NCBI RefSeq assembly: GCF_003426735.1
Contig: NZ_QVON01000003.1
Span: forward strand, 496,001-560,000
Direction of reading: 5' to 3'
DNA from: Arenibacter sp. P308M17
GTDB taxonomy: Bacteria > Bacteroidota > Bacteroidia > Flavobacteriales > Flavobacteriaceae
Length of the DNA stretch: 64,000 nucleotides
In this document: positions 1-9,973 of the stretch, one piece after another
How the letters are laid out: each line of letters starts with the position of its first letter
Numbering within the stretch: position 1 is the first letter of the stretch
Position numbers and translations under genes: made by a program
Notes under the pieces: model-generated
Databases searched by the model: none
What the model saw: the letters and a program-made list of their open reading frames with translations, nothing else
Told to the model about the DNA's origin: nothing

Positions 1-57
1 TTGTTTTTCAGCAATGTCATTAAAGGTAACTGATTATTGACCTAAATCAAAGGGCTA

Positions 58-2451
58 TTATTGCTCTATCGTTATCATAACAACAATTTCATTACCCAAG
101 GCATCAACTGCCGTAATTCCATGATCTCCGGGTGAAGGCATCATCCCTATTTCATGATAGTCCGTGGTTTGCCCCATAAATTTCCCATCCAAATACCAAT
201 AAACCGGTGTTGACGGTTTAACATGGGCCAACTTCACTATCAGTTCGTTCTTCCTGCCTTCAAAATTTCTTGCCAAGGTAATCCTACTTCCGTTCCTTGG
301 ATATATAAACTCCATGGCCTCAGTATCGGTTTCCTTACAATTACCAAAAAAAGGGGGCAAAGATTTATAGGAGGGGTGTCCTTTTTTATAATAGTATTCC
401 ATCAAGGGGGGCAATACAAACCATGATTCGCTTACTGTTTGCGACAAATCCGCACAGGAGGAATTGACCCTGAACTGTCTTTGGGCATTTAAATGTATCA
501 ATTGGTGATACGCACACGGCTTTACAAAATTTTGCTTTCTGGGCATAGAAATTACAGTTTTGGGACATATATCGGTAGCCAGATAACCACTATCCGAGCA
601 AACTTTTATTTCGGTAAACTCGTCCAATGGCTTTTGAAACCAGAATGACCTGGGAACAACATCGAATACGTCGAATAAAATTGGTGCGGCACTGGTAAGT
701 CCGGTAACATTTGGTCTCCCTTCCCCATCGGCGTTTCCGGCCCATACCCCAACTACATAGTCTTTGGTAATACCAATGGCCCAGGCATCCTTGTTTCCAA
801 AACTGGTACCCGTTTTCCAGGCTATCTGCTTGGAGGAATCAAAAAACTCCCAGGATTCACTACCCTCGGGCCGGTTTACTTTTTTCATGGCCTCAAACGT
901 AAGGTAGATGCTCGCTGCATCAAAAATAGTGGCCTCGGTAGATTTGGCACCAAAATCCAATTGGGTTTCCATGGTTGGGATAGGCTCAGTAAATTCCTTG
1001 GTATAGTACTCACTAGAGGTGGCGTTAAAATGGTTCACGGTCGATGCCAAGGAGGCATAGGTCTTGCACAGATCCCATAAATTACTTTCTGCCCCCCCGA
1101 GAATCAATGTTAAGCCGTAATGATCGGCGGACTTGTCCAGGCCCCTTAACTTAAAGAAATCCAATTGATCCCTAAATTTTTCCAGCCCGTAGGAACGCAA
1201 CAGGCGTACAGCCGGAACATTTAGGGACTTGGCCAACGCCATGTCTGCCGCTACGGCACCACTATAGCTTTCATTAAAATTCTCAGGGGAATAACCTGCA
1301 ATCTGGGTTGGAACATCCGGTATCAGCATGTTGGGCAATAATTCTCCAGCATGTATCATGGCGGCGTACAATATAGGTTTTAGAATACTTCCCGTACTGC
1401 GATTGGCCTGCACCATATCCACATCCTTTTCGTGTTCACTGTCCGTTGGTGTATTGCCTACATAGGAAAGTACCTTACGTGTTTTTACATCCATCAACAG
1501 CACTGCCGCATTGTAAACCCCATTCTGCCTCAAGTTTTTATAATGCTTATTTACAATACCGTTAATACTGCCCTGGAGGTTTTCATCCACATGGGTCAAA
1601 ATTCTCTTCCCCTTATATTTTTTGGCCAAATATTGGACCAAATGAGGGGATACATCCGGTAATTTATAAGGCTTTTTAGGCAATTCTTCCAAAAGTGAAA
1701 GCTTGTAGGTAGTGCTATCCAAATAATTATTATTCCATAATTTATGCAGTAACCTATTTCTCTTCTTCAGCAGTTTCGTTTGATTTTTACCAGGGTAAAT
1801 TAAACTTGGGGCATTGGGCAATACCGCCAATGTAGCTGCTTCTGCCCATGACAATTGACTAGGCTGCATCCCAAAGTAACGCCAGGCCGCCGCTTCCAAG
1901 CCTACCACATTGCCACCAAAAGGGGCATGGCTGGCATATAATTTTAAAATATGTTCCTTGGAATATCCCAATTCCAATCTCGTAGCCAAAACCAGTTCCC
2001 TAACCTTCTCCCAATAAGTCCGTTTTTTATGGTTCCTGGATAAACGTATCACCTGCTGTGTAAGGGTACTGGCCCCCCTCACCGTTTCCCCTGCCAATAT
2101 GTTGGCTATAAAGGCTTTGCCAATGGAAATGGGGTTAAAGCCGGGATGCCTATAAAAATGGGCGTCCTCAAAATTTAAGATACAGGTCTCAAATTTATAG
2201 GGCACGCTATCCACTACAGGGAACCTCCATTGCCCGTCATCGGCAATAAGTGCCCCCAAAAGCTTGCCCGATCTACTCTCAACAACGGTAGCATGGGGGG
2301 TAAGAAATAATTGTTTGGGCAAACAGAAGTAATAGGCAAGCAACAGTAAAAAAAGGATAAGCCATTTCCAAGGATGCTTTTGGAACAGCCCCTTCCACCG
2401 ATGAAAGATCGTTGTTTCCTTGGCCGTATCCCTATCCGTTCCCAAATTCAT
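58..2451 (-). CDS. pbpC: Penicillin-binding protein 1C (bifunctional transglycosylase/transpeptidase)
   Basis: A 797-residue inner-membrane peptidoglycan synthase. It has a short cytoplasmic head, one membrane segment at about residues 28-45, a GT51 glycosyltransferase domain (motifs EDAHFYRHPGFN and GASTLTQQVIRL), a transpeptidase domain with the serine motif SILK near residue 355, the SLN motif and KTGTSFG, and a C-terminal BiPBP_C-like beta domain from about residue 700. That order and length are normal for PBP1C. The start overlaps the stop of the upstream monooxygenase-like gene by 20 nt, so the two are probably translationally coupled. In many bacteria pbpC is the partner of the alpha-2-macroglobulin gene, which lies on the same strand 2 kb further upstream here. 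Family assignment is firm; the link to the macroglobulin is inference. Confidence 0.95.
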   Translation of the reverse strand: MNLGTDRDTAKETTIFHRWKGLFQKHPWKWLILFLLLLAYYFCLPKQLFLTPHATVVESRSGKLLGALIADDGQWRFPVVDSVPYKFETCILNFEDAHFYRHPGFNPISIGKAFIANILAGETVRGASTLTQQVIRLSRNHKKRTYWEKVRELVLATRLELGYSKEHILKLYASHAPFGGNVVGLEAAAWRYFGMQPSQLSWAEAATLAVLPNAPSLIYPGKNQTKLLKKRNRLLHKLWNNNYLDSTTYKLSLLEELPKKPYKLPDVSPHLVQYLAKKYKGKRILTHVDENLQGSINGIVNKHYKNLRQNGVYNAAVLLMDVKTRKVLSYVGNTPTDSEHEKDVDMVQANRSTGSILKPILYAAMIHAGELLPNMLIPDVPTQIAGYSPENFNESYSGAVAADMALAKSLNVPAVRLLRSYGLEKFRDQLDFFKLRGLDKSADHYGLTLILGGAESNLWDLCKTYASLASTVNHFNATSSEYYTKEFTEPIPTMETQLDFGAKSTEATIFDAASIYLTFEAMKKVNRPEGSESWEFFDSSKQIAWKTGTSFGNKDAWAIGITKDYVVGVWAGNADGEGRPNVTGLTSAAPILFDVFDVVPRSFWFQKPLDEFTEIKVCSDSGYLATDICPKTVISMPRKQNFVKPCAYHQLIHLNAQRQFRVNSSCADLSQTVSESWFVLPPLMEYYYKKGHPSYKSLPPFFGNCKETDTEAMEFIYPRNGSRITLARNFEGRKNELIVKLAHVKPSTPVYWYLDGKFMGQTTDYHEIGMMPSPGDHGITAVDALGNEIVVMITIEQ

Positions 2452-2743
2452 ATTCCCTTTCTACCAAACAAATACGGACCTTGTACCATTTGTACCATTC
2501 TTCCCTGCCTTTTTTTTGGGCAAATAAATGATCTGTCTGAGCTTTCCAATCCGCTATTGCCTCAAGACTATCCCAATAACTTACACTGATCCCCATTTGG
2601 TCCCTGGCGCTTTCAAAACCTAGAAAACCTGTCCGCTTTTTAGCCAATGACTCCATCTGGTGGGCCATTTCCGAATACTCCTTATTATCTTCCTTTGTAA
2701 TGGAAGTAAATATTACGGCATAATAAGGCTTTTTAGGTTCCAT
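2432..2743 (-). CDS. ABM-family (antibiotic biosynthesis monooxygenase-like) protein
   Basis: A 103-residue soluble protein. Its N-terminal part (YYAVIFTSI, then GFLGFESARD and SVSYWDSLEAIADW) has the layout of the dimeric alpha/beta ABM fold, which holds quinol or haem-type oxygenases as well as proteins of unknown role. The WDSLEAIADWK stretch is the usual hallmark. It ends inside the first codons of pbpC and begins 2 nt after the stop of the 120-residue gene upstream, so the three form an operon. The substrate cannot be read from the sequence, and a cell-wall role from context would be speculation. Confidence 0.8.
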   Translation of the reverse strand: MEPKKPYYAVIFTSITKEDNKEYSEMAHQMESLAKKRTGFLGFESARDQMGISVSYWDSLEAIADWKAQTDHLFAQKKGREEWYKWYKVRICLVEREYEFGNG

Positions 2744-2745
2744 AG

Positions 2746-3108
2746 CTAAACGATGTATTCCTTTTCCAAGAAATAGCTCACCAAGGCTTCCTTCATTAAT
2801 ACCGATTGTTCTCCGGCCTTCAATGGGGGCAGTGCTTCCTTAATGTTATAATGTGGCCAACCGTCTTCATCAAAAAAATCAAATTCATAATACCCATAAG
2901 GCTCCAACAACCTACAGATGGCTATATGCATTAGATTTAATTTTTCATCCTTCTTAAAAGTTTTATGAATTTGACCCAATTCCTGGACCCCAACCAGATA
3001 TATAATGGCATCCAACTCCAGGGGGTCATTGTCTGCAAATTGGGAAGACAGTTTTTTTACCAAAATCTCCCACCTATCCTTTAATTGTGTATCTCTAGAC
3101 ATTGTCAT
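2746..3108 (-). CDS. Conserved hypothetical protein, 120 aa
   Basis: A small acidic soluble protein with no signal peptide or membrane segment. It looks all-helical in the first two thirds, with a striking YGYYEFDFFDEDGWPHYN segment near residue 85. I recognise no family. A second ATG at 3102 (MSRDT) is an equally good start. It is the first gene of the minus-strand operon leading to the ABM protein and pbpC and diverges from cvpA across about 100 nt that should hold both promoters. It is probably real because of the tight 2-nt spacing to the next gene. Confidence 0.7.
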   Translation of the reverse strand: MTMSRDTQLKDRWEILVKKLSSQFADNDPLELDAIIYLVGVQELGQIHKTFKKDEKLNLMHIAICRLLEPYGYYEFDFFDEDGWPHYNIKEALPPLKAGEQSVLMKEALVSYFLEKEYIV

Positions 3109-3185
3109 TTATCTTAATATAGATCTGTTGTTGGATTCACTTATCCAAACAGAATAGAATTGTTCAAAGGTACAAATCAAAGTTT

Positions 3186-3193
3186 TATATTTG
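3186..3193 (+). promoter_or_regulatory. Bacteroidetes -7 box for cvpA
   Basis: TATATTTG matches the TAnnTTTG -7 consensus. It lies 16 nt before the ATG at 3209 and overlaps the TTG at 3191, so translation must start at 3209. No clear -33 TTTG is seen. Confidence 0.5.
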
Positions 3194-3208
3194 TCAAAAG
3201 ACTTTTGT

Positions 3209-3730
3209 ATGGGTATATTGGATATTATTATTGGACTACTCTTAATATACGGCCTATACATGGGAATTAGAAATGGTCTCTTTGTGGAATTGGCATCTTT
3301 GATCGCCCTAGTTGCCGGTTTGTACGGCGCAATTCATTTCTCCTATATTGTAGGGGAATACCTTTCCAAAAATATGGAGTGGAATGAGCGCTATATGAAC
3401 ACTGCATCCTTCCTGATCACCTTTATACTTATTGTCCTTGTAGTAAATATGGCCGGAAAATTATTGACCAAAATTGCCGATTTTGCCATGTTGGGGCTAT
3501 TGAACAAAATAACGGGAGGAATATTTGGCGTACTCAAAGTTGCTGTAATCCTAGGCGCCCTGTTGATATTTTTTGACAGGACCAATAATCAACTTGGATT
3601 TGTAAAGCAAGAATCGATTGAGGAATCCAAGCTATATATGCCCTTAAAGGAAATTGGTGCCCTGGTTTTTAGTAAGGTACTTAAGGAAAGTGAACCTGGT
3701 GAAGTTGAACCATCCCAGAAAGAGAATTAA
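3209..3730 (+). CDS. CvpA family membrane protein
   Basis: A 173-residue protein with four hydrophobic segments (about residues 4-22, 26-47, 64-85, 105-125) and a hydrophilic tail. The N-terminal GILDIIIGLLLIYGLYMGIRNG stretch (positions 2-23) and the glycine-rich turn before the last helix are typical of the CvpA/colicin V production family, whose members affect envelope homeostasis and colicin V export in enterobacteria. The ATG at 3209 was chosen because the TTG at 3191 lies inside the promoter. It diverges from the pbpC operon and is followed by a long bidirectional hairpin. Confidence 0.88.
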   Translation: MGILDIIIGLLLIYGLYMGIRNGLFVELASLIALVAGLYGAIHFSYIVGEYLSKNMEWNERYMNTASFLITFILIVLVVNMAGKLLTKIADFAMLGLLNKITGGIFGVLKVAVILGALLIFFDRTNNQLGFVKQESIEESKLYMPLKEIGALVFSKVLKESEPGEVEPSQKEN

Positions 3731-3772
3731 AACAGCTTCATTAAAGAGGGAGGGCAATGAACTCGTTTAATA

Positions 3773-3820
3773 ATATCATCCTATGTCACCAAAATTAATT
3801 TGGCAACATTAGGATGATAT
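3773..3820. terminator. Bidirectional terminator hairpin
   Basis: An 11-bp perfect outer stem (ATATCATCCTA with TAGGATGATAT) plus an inner CCAAA/TTTGG stem. It sits between the convergent cvpA and lipocalin-like genes, with T-rich sequence on the plus side. Confidence 0.7.
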
Positions 3821-3840
3821 CATTTTATACTCAGGAACAA

Positions 3841-4371
3841 TTAATTGTCCGCTACCGTTTTGGTATAGGTGAATGTAACGTCCGTTTGTACGATTTGCCC
3901 ATTTACATCTGTTATGTCAAAATTGGAAGTGGTGGTAAATGCGGATTTATCCCCATTAAAAGCAATTTTTATATTCTGAAGGGAACAATTACCAACTAAG
4001 CCGAGGATATCAGTGGAAAGTTTCCAGGTACCCTCAATCTTAAGCTTATTAGTACAACTTGTTGCATTTTGCCCTTGGGCGAATTCATAGGCACGACCGG
4101 GGCCAAAAGTATACTCGGCATCCTTTTCGCAGTCGGTATATTGCGCATAAATATCCTTTCCGGCATTGGACTCATTGTCATCGGTAATATCCACTTCTTT
4201 TTCAGCAACTATGGCGCTCAACTCCCAGGTTCCGAACAGCGCGTTTTCCTCCTCAACGAGTGCCCCTTCGTAGTCGGCGGGACATTCGATGGTATTATCC
4301 GAACTACATCCTATCAATATGCTACTAAATGCCATTGCCCCAAAGAGCCAAAACCAAATTATTTTTTTCAT
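3841..4371 (-). CDS. Lipocalin-like lipoprotein
   Basis: A 176-residue secreted lipoprotein. The signal peptide ends in ILIGC, with the lipid-anchor cysteine at residue 22. The mature part carries LFGTWELSAI and, later, KIEGTWKLSTDIL, the paired G-x-W strands seen in Bacteroidetes lipocalin-like lipoproteins (DUF5004/lipocalin_5 type). Four further cysteines in the mature part could form disulphides. The ligand is unknown. It is separated from the alpha-2-macroglobulin by 91 nt on the same strand and may be co-transcribed with it. Confidence 0.75.
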   Translation of the reverse strand: MKKIIWFWLFGAMAFSSILIGCSSDNTIECPADYEGALVEEENALFGTWELSAIVAEKEVDITDDNESNAGKDIYAQYTDCEKDAEYTFGPGRAYEFAQGQNATSCTNKLKIEGTWKLSTDILGLVGNCSLQNIKIAFNGDKSAFTTTSNFDITDVNGQIVQTDVTFTYTKTVADN

Positions 4372-4462
4372 GTGATACTATTTTTGTTTTATATATAAAT
4401 GCATAAAACACAAAATGGTTGCGTTAAAGGGCGTATATTTTTTTTGGTCCCCATCGGGACAA

Positions 4463-7400
4463 TTACTGTACCACTTCTATCCATTGTCCCTTGGTACGCA
4501 CGGCATAATCGTTGTTGTACATGGCCTCGGCCTGTATTCCGGGTAAATAATATCTGCCCAAATAAGAGGCGTTCAACAAAACCCTAAATACTTTTGTTTC
4601 GTTCTTTTTCATGTCAAAATAAAAATTGGCCCTATCATCCCTCAAATCCGTATACGTTACCTCGTTTTCGGCAAAATCGCCAAAATCAGTAAATCTGGTA
4701 TTTACTATTTCCCAGCCACTCGGAAATATCTGGGACAAGGCTACATTTTCAATCACTTCTGCCTTGGTGTTGGTAAGCGAAACTTCTGCGACGAAATCCG
4801 TTCCCTGCATTATTGACGATGGATCCAATTTAGTGCCGTTCCTTCCCTTAAAGGCCACATTGGCCACTAAATTCCTTTGTAGCTCCCTCTCTTCTCCCAC
4901 GGGCAAAATCCCATTGTTAATGATGCTCACATAAAGTAAATTTTCGCCGGTATTTTTAATATTCAAGGAGTTGGTACCCGTTCTAATTCCCAATTCAGTA
5001 TTGGCCAAGGTCTTATTGGTGTTTATTGAGGTATTGTTCCCATTGACGGTTATACTGGCCTTAATTCCCTTACCCCCAATCATATCTGCAAATTTAGCCA
5101 TTGCCAAGAGGCAATAGGCAGTACTTTGGGTACTCATCCAATCATCTGAACTTAAACGTTGCGCCAAAATTCCGGCCATTTCCCTAGCTTTTACCTTCTC
5201 CTTCAAAAGCACAAAGGTTTCCAATGCCATTGCCCTATTGCGAACCGAGGACCCATAAGTTTGGTAATCATATTTCCTCTCCGAAAAATCATAATTTGCC
5301 GATTTGATGATTTGTTGCGCCACAGCTTCTTGGCCAATAAGTCCGTAGGCAGCCGCCAAGCGGAATTTTCCCTCGTTGGACAGATCGGGCATCTCCCTTA
5401 ATCTGTTCATTGAAGCAATATCCGCATTTCCGGCAAGTGCCAAAGTATATAGGCGATATGCCTGTGCCAAATCTGAAGATGCCGTCCCCGATCTCCATTG
5501 TCTAGCGGTATTTTGCTGATAATTTAACCAGGAAGACCTAAATCCCAAGGGCAATACATATCCCTTTTTCCCCGCCTCCAATAAAAAGTGGCCTACATAG
5601 GATGTACTCCAATCATCGGTATAATTTTGTCCTGGCCAATAGGTGAACCCTCCACTTGGAGTTTGATGGCTACCGACCCTTTTTATGGCACTTTCAACAT
5701 TTTGCTGTATCTCCTTTTTCCTTGTTGTGTTAATATCGAAGATATCCGTTATATACAACTGCGGAAAGGCATTGGAGGTGGTCTGCTCCAAACACCCATG
5801 CGGATATTGGATCAAATATTGCATTCTTCCATTAAAATTCATAGGGGGAAGGGTGGAAAATTCCACCTCTGCACTATTGCTACCAGGAATGCCAAAAGTT
5901 TCAATATCAATTTGTTCGCTACTGGCGGCATCCAGTACCATATCATTGGTAACCGTAGTCAACGGATTGGGGTTTACCACATCTATTGGCACCTCAAAAG
6001 AGGCTCTTTCCCCATTGCCCGTAGCTTCTACCACTACCTTGCCGATACCTTTATAATCTGCTACCTTTAGTTGAAAATAGGCCATTTTCTCATCGGGCTG
6101 GGTGAAAGAAACGTTCAATACGGTCTTTCCTTCTATACTAAAGGAAGGATCGGGTTTAATTTGCACCCTTACCTCCTTCACCTTTTTTTCCATAGCAAAA
6201 ACCGTAACCGGTAAGGTTACCGTCTCCCCCGGGCTAATCTTTCTTGGGAGGGAAGCCAATACCATAAGTGGTTTTCTTACTGGGGTTGCTTTTTCTGCCA
6301 TGCCATATGCGGCTTCCCCTGGGTTTCCGGCTATGACCATGGTCCGTACCGACCCCACATATTTGGGAATGTCTATTTTATGTGATTTTGTCTCCCCTTT
6401 GTCCAAGCTAAAGGGCCCCAAATAAACCACCATAGGTTCAAAGCGATTGGCTTTTTTATTTTTGGCGCCGGTCAAATCTCCGTCCCCACCAATGGCAAAT
6501 ACCTGGTTTATTCTCCCTCCATAAGCCCCAATAACATCGTCGTATATATCCCAGCTCTTGACACCAAGTGCTTCCCGGGCATAAAAAGTATTCCATGGAT
6601 TTGGGGTTTGATATCGGGTAAGATCCAGCAAACCTTCATCCACCATGGCAATGCTATAGGTCATGGCCCTTCCTTGTTTCTCACTTACTTTGAGCGTAAT
6701 ATTTTCCTCAGGTCTTAAAACATCGGGCATGGTAATTTCCGGTTGCAGTTTGGTCAAAGGATCTTCTACCGATATTGGAACTATCCCATACATCCGTATA
6801 GGGGAATCGTTTAAAGTAGTGGCATGCGGATGCAGCAAACTTATATTGATATAAACATTTGGCGTGTACAATTCGGTTATGGGAATTTCAAATTTTGTTT
6901 CTCCCTTTTCAGATTTTACCCATTGAGAATGCAGTACTTCGCTGCCATTTTCCACGGTAACCAATGCCCTGCCGCCTTCCGAACCAGGAAAGGTGACTAT
7001 GGCCGTTTCCCCTACCTTATAAACTTCCTTATCCGTGGAGAACGTTAACATAGTGGCGGCGGAAGGGTCATTCTTCATAGATTTTCCAGCCCATCCAGGC
7101 CAATCTATGTACACTGTCTTTCCGGTTGCGTGCCCCCCTTTTGGATCTTCCACCCTAACCAAATACCTTCCCCATTCGGGATATTTTAGCTCAAAATTAA
7201 AAGTTGCCTTACCACTGGAATTGGTACTTATGGTCTTCTCCAAAACTTTTTCCTGATAATCACTGCTGCTAAAATTGGAAAGATTATCGGCAGATGTCTC
7301 CCACCACCATCTCCAGCTCACTTTATAAATAGTTGCCCTTAAATTGTTGATGGCTTTGGCATTCCCCAATTTATCTACCGTTACCACTTCAAATTTATGG

Positions 7401-9973
7401 GGTTCATCTGTGAGTAACATTCCCCTGGTCTTATCGCCTTTGGGTACATTTAGGCCTACATAGGTATCAAAGGGCGAAAATTGCTTTGTAAAAACGTCCG
7501 TACTAAAATCTCCCCCATTTTCATAAACCTTGGTAACAAATGCTGCAGTAAGCATTCCCGGGGCATGGTTATTAATTTGTGGATTTAACGAAAAGGCGGC
7601 TTTGCCCTCAGCATTTATAGTACTGTTGAATACTATTTGATCTTCGGCCGTAAACGCCCTTGTGGGATCATCAAAAACATAGGCCGGAAAATTTTTAAAA
7701 GTTGTTGTCTGCACTTTGAACCTGGCAGTGATATCCGCTTTTAAATTTTTGGCGACCGCCCCGTGAAGCCATGCCACTTCCATCATCCCTTCAATGGGTT
7801 TCCCGCCGGACAACACCTCATTTTCAAACTCCGTCCTGATCTTTAACCTATTCGGCTTGATTGTTTCGATCTTAAGGGTTTTTGTAAAAGATGCCCCTCC
7901 TACCGAAACCTTGGCCAACCAATTGCCGGTAGGCGCATCTTCGTCCGTACTGAAAATAAAATTATAAAAATTGTTGAGGGAATTGGTCTTTACTTCCCTG
8001 TGCACCACTTTGTTATAGGGGTCTATCAATTCCAATTTTACGGGATGACCCTCAGGAAGTTTATTGGCCTTATCGTTCAACATAAACGAAAGAAAGAGTT
8101 TATCGCCAGGGCGCCAGACCCCCCTCTCCCCAAAAATAAAACCTTTTATGCCCCTCTGTAGTGCAACCCCGTCAACATTAAACTTACTAACGGACAGTGC
8201 GTTGCCGTCGTTGAGTTTAACATAGGTCCTTTGACCGTTGCTCTCGGCTACGGCAAAGTAGGCCAAATGATCGGAATCAAAAATAGTGGTGCCATCCTGC
8301 CCTGTTGTAACCTGCCCAATGGGCTGTTGCTGATAATTGTAAAAAGTAACCTTGGCCCCTGCAACGGGTTCCGTATTAACAATATTATTGACCGCCACAA
8401 AGTAACTCCTGTTCACCCCTTTTTTTACGGTTATCCCCAGGTCCGAGGCCAGAACATTGGTGCCTACCGTTTTATCATAGTAGTAGGAAGTATGGCAAGG
8501 GTTATCCCGTTGATTCCAGTCATAGTTAAAGTAATAATCTTCATAATAGGATGCTACACCGTCCCATGAGCTGTTTTCCGTTTCTTGATCAAAATCCCCT
8601 TCCGATGCAACCTCCTGTTCAAAATTGGTGCCTTCACATTTGAAAAGGCTATAGGAGGGCTTAAAACTAAATTCAACCCTATAAATGGCCCCTACCTCAG
8701 GTGAAATAAGGGTTCTTAAATCTATGGCATGTGCGGCCCATTTGCCATTATTATAACCAAGGCCCGTTTCCAGATCCAACCTCTTGGAGGCTATTGGCCT
8801 CGCTACTGTTTTAAGGTTGTAACTCCCGTTAAGATCATTTCCCTGTAAGAACTGCAGAATATTATCTTCGAAAATTTTATAGACGTTTAGGTGGACCGAC
8901 TTCAGGTTTACCGCCTCAAAATTAATTTTTAGGTTATTGGAAGACGGTAAAATTGTTCCGTTTGATAACAGTCGGACCTCGGGTTTTATTTGATCGAACG
9001 CTACCCGCTCCGTAAGCCTGGTTTTAAGCTTATAGCCATCAATACTTTCAATACCTTCAAAAACCTCCAGCTTTAGAGTTGTGCTCATCTCTTTGGAAGG
9101 ATATATCTTTAGAATATTGCCAACTACATCATATTTAAGGTTGCCATCGCCTTCCAACACTACAAGGCCCTTAAAGTTTTGTCCTTTTTTTAAGGGATCC
9201 GAAAAGTTGATATTTATGATTTGATTTTCTCCTGTTTCCAGCCCAACATCCAGAATACTAAAATTACTCTTGCCCGGTATTTTTATGGTATTCTTTCCAG
9301 CACTTTCAATATCCATGGCCGTGCCATCCCAAACAACCTCCAGGTCGGTATCCTCTGTAAATCGCTGAATACTATCTATCTTAAAATAAAATTGGTTTCC
9401 TTCAACGGTAGAGGAATCAAATTTTACCGGCACCTTTTTTCCTTTCTGTGTTACTTGCAACAACTGCCTGGCCTTTTCCAAACTTAGGATATCGGCACTT
9501 TTCAATTGTCCTTCCAAGTATTGATAATCCTTGGAATAGGATTGTAGGGCTTGGGTATAGACGTTAAACTGCTGTTTCAATGTCCTTACCTCAAAATTAA
9601 ACTTACGCAGTTCCTTTGGAACCCCGTTTACAACAGCTCCAAGATTTAAGGAAAACCTATAGGTACTATCCTGACGAAAACCGGCATCGGGGACAAAGGC
9701 AATAGTTCTACTGTCCAAAGCTATGACCTTGCCACTGGTCTTGGGCGATACCTGCAATAAATCGCTATCCAACTCCTTTCCATTTTCCCAGGCATCAACT
9801 GGACGGTTAAGCATTACCCTAACGTCTGCCTTTACAGAAATTAATCCGTGGGACACTTCCGTTATATATTCCTGATATAGATTTAAGTTATCTACCGGTA
9901 TTTTGTCGGTATCTTTTTTCGGATTACACCCAACTATAAAAAGGAATATCAGGACACGGACAATTATTTTCAT
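4463..9973 (-). CDS. Bacterial alpha-2-macroglobulin family lipoprotein
   Basis: A giant 1836-residue lipoprotein. The signal peptide ends in FLFIVGC (lipid cysteine 16). Repeated macroglobulin beta domains follow, including an MG2-type segment with GVWRPGD and KANKLPEGHP. The C-terminal half carries the thioester motif GCLEQTTSN (cysteine about residue 1394), the alpha-helical thioester domain and a terminal receptor-like domain. The family traps proteases by forming a covalent thioester when cleaved and is thought to guard the periplasm with PBP1C. The start was taken as ATG 9973, which gives a compact signal peptide; an in-frame start at 9985 adds four residues. The thioester is intact, so trapping activity is plausible. 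Four other genes separate it from pbpC, whereas the two are often direct neighbours. Confidence 0.95.
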   Translation of the reverse strand: MKIIVRVLIFLFIVGCNPKKDTDKIPVDNLNLYQEYITEVSHGLISVKADVRVMLNRPVDAWENGKELDSDLLQVSPKTSGKVIALDSRTIAFVPDAGFRQDSTYRFSLNLGAVVNGVPKELRKFNFEVRTLKQQFNVYTQALQSYSKDYQYLEGQLKSADILSLEKARQLLQVTQKGKKVPVKFDSSTVEGNQFYFKIDSIQRFTEDTDLEVVWDGTAMDIESAGKNTIKIPGKSNFSILDVGLETGENQIININFSDPLKKGQNFKGLVVLEGDGNLKYDVVGNILKIYPSKEMSTTLKLEVFEGIESIDGYKLKTRLTERVAFDQIKPEVRLLSNGTILPSSNNLKINFEAVNLKSVHLNVYKIFEDNILQFLQGNDLNGSYNLKTVARPIASKRLDLETGLGYNNGKWAAHAIDLRTLISPEVGAIYRVEFSFKPSYSLFKCEGTNFEQEVASEGDFDQETENSSWDGVASYYEDYYFNYDWNQRDNPCHTSYYYDKTVGTNVLASDLGITVKKGVNRSYFVAVNNIVNTEPVAGAKVTFYNYQQQPIGQVTTGQDGTTIFDSDHLAYFAVAESNGQRTYVKLNDGNALSVSKFNVDGVALQRGIKGFIFGERGVWRPGDKLFLSFMLNDKANKLPEGHPVKLELIDPYNKVVHREVKTNSLNNFYNFIFSTDEDAPTGNWLAKVSVGGASFTKTLKIETIKPNRLKIRTEFENEVLSGGKPIEGMMEVAWLHGAVAKNLKADITARFKVQTTTFKNFPAYVFDDPTRAFTAEDQIVFNSTINAEGKAAFSLNPQINNHAPGMLTAAFVTKVYENGGDFSTDVFTKQFSPFDTYVGLNVPKGDKTRGMLLTDEPHKFEVVTVDKLGNAKAINNLRATIYKVSWRWWWETSADNLSNFSSSDYQEKVLEKTISTNSSGKATFNFELKYPEWGRYLVRVEDPKGGHATGKTVYIDWPGWAGKSMKNDPSAATMLTFSTDKEVYKVGETAIVTFPGSEGGRALVTVENGSEVLHSQWVKSEKGETKFEIPITELYTPNVYINISLLHPHATTLNDSPIRMYGIVPISVEDPLTKLQPEITMPDVLRPEENITLKVSEKQGRAMTYSIAMVDEGLLDLTRYQTPNPWNTFYAREALGVKSWDIYDDVIGAYGGRINQVFAIGGDGDLTGAKNKKANRFEPMVVYLGPFSLDKGETKSHKIDIPKYVGSVRTMVIAGNPGEAAYGMAEKATPVRKPLMVLASLPRKISPGETVTLPVTVFAMEKKVKEVRVQIKPDPSFSIEGKTVLNVSFTQPDEKMAYFQLKVADYKGIGKVVVEATGNGERASFEVPIDVVNPNPLTTVTNDMVLDAASSEQIDIETFGIPGSNSAEVEFSTLPPMNFNGRMQYLIQYPHGCLEQTTSNAFPQLYITDIFDINTTRKKEIQQNVESAIKRVGSHQTPSGGFTYWPGQNYTDDWSTSYVGHFLLEAGKKGYVLPLGFRSSWLNYQQNTARQWRSGTASSDLAQAYRLYTLALAGNADIASMNRLREMPDLSNEGKFRLAAAYGLIGQEAVAQQIIKSANYDFSERKYDYQTYGSSVRNRAMALETFVLLKEKVKAREMAGILAQRLSSDDWMSTQSTAYCLLAMAKFADMIGGKGIKASITVNGNNTSINTNKTLANTELGIRTGTNSLNIKNTGENLLYVSIINNGILPVGEERELQRNLVANVAFKGRNGTKLDPSSIMQGTDFVAEVSLTNTKAEVIENVALSQIFPSGWEIVNTRFTDFGDFAENEVTYTDLRDDRANFYFDMKKNETKVFRVLLNASYLGRYYLPGIQAEAMYNNDYAVRTKGQWIEVVQ

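Noticed and set aside
4447-4460. GTCCC/GGGAC hairpin as terminator of the macroglobulin gene
   Set aside because: The stem is only 5 bp, it lies just beyond the stop, and the minus-strand tail is A-rich rather than T-rich.
5588-6070. 160-aa plus-strand frame inside the macroglobulin gene
   Set aside because: It is a shadow of the alpha-2-macroglobulin coding strand, which carries the thioester motif in exactly this region.
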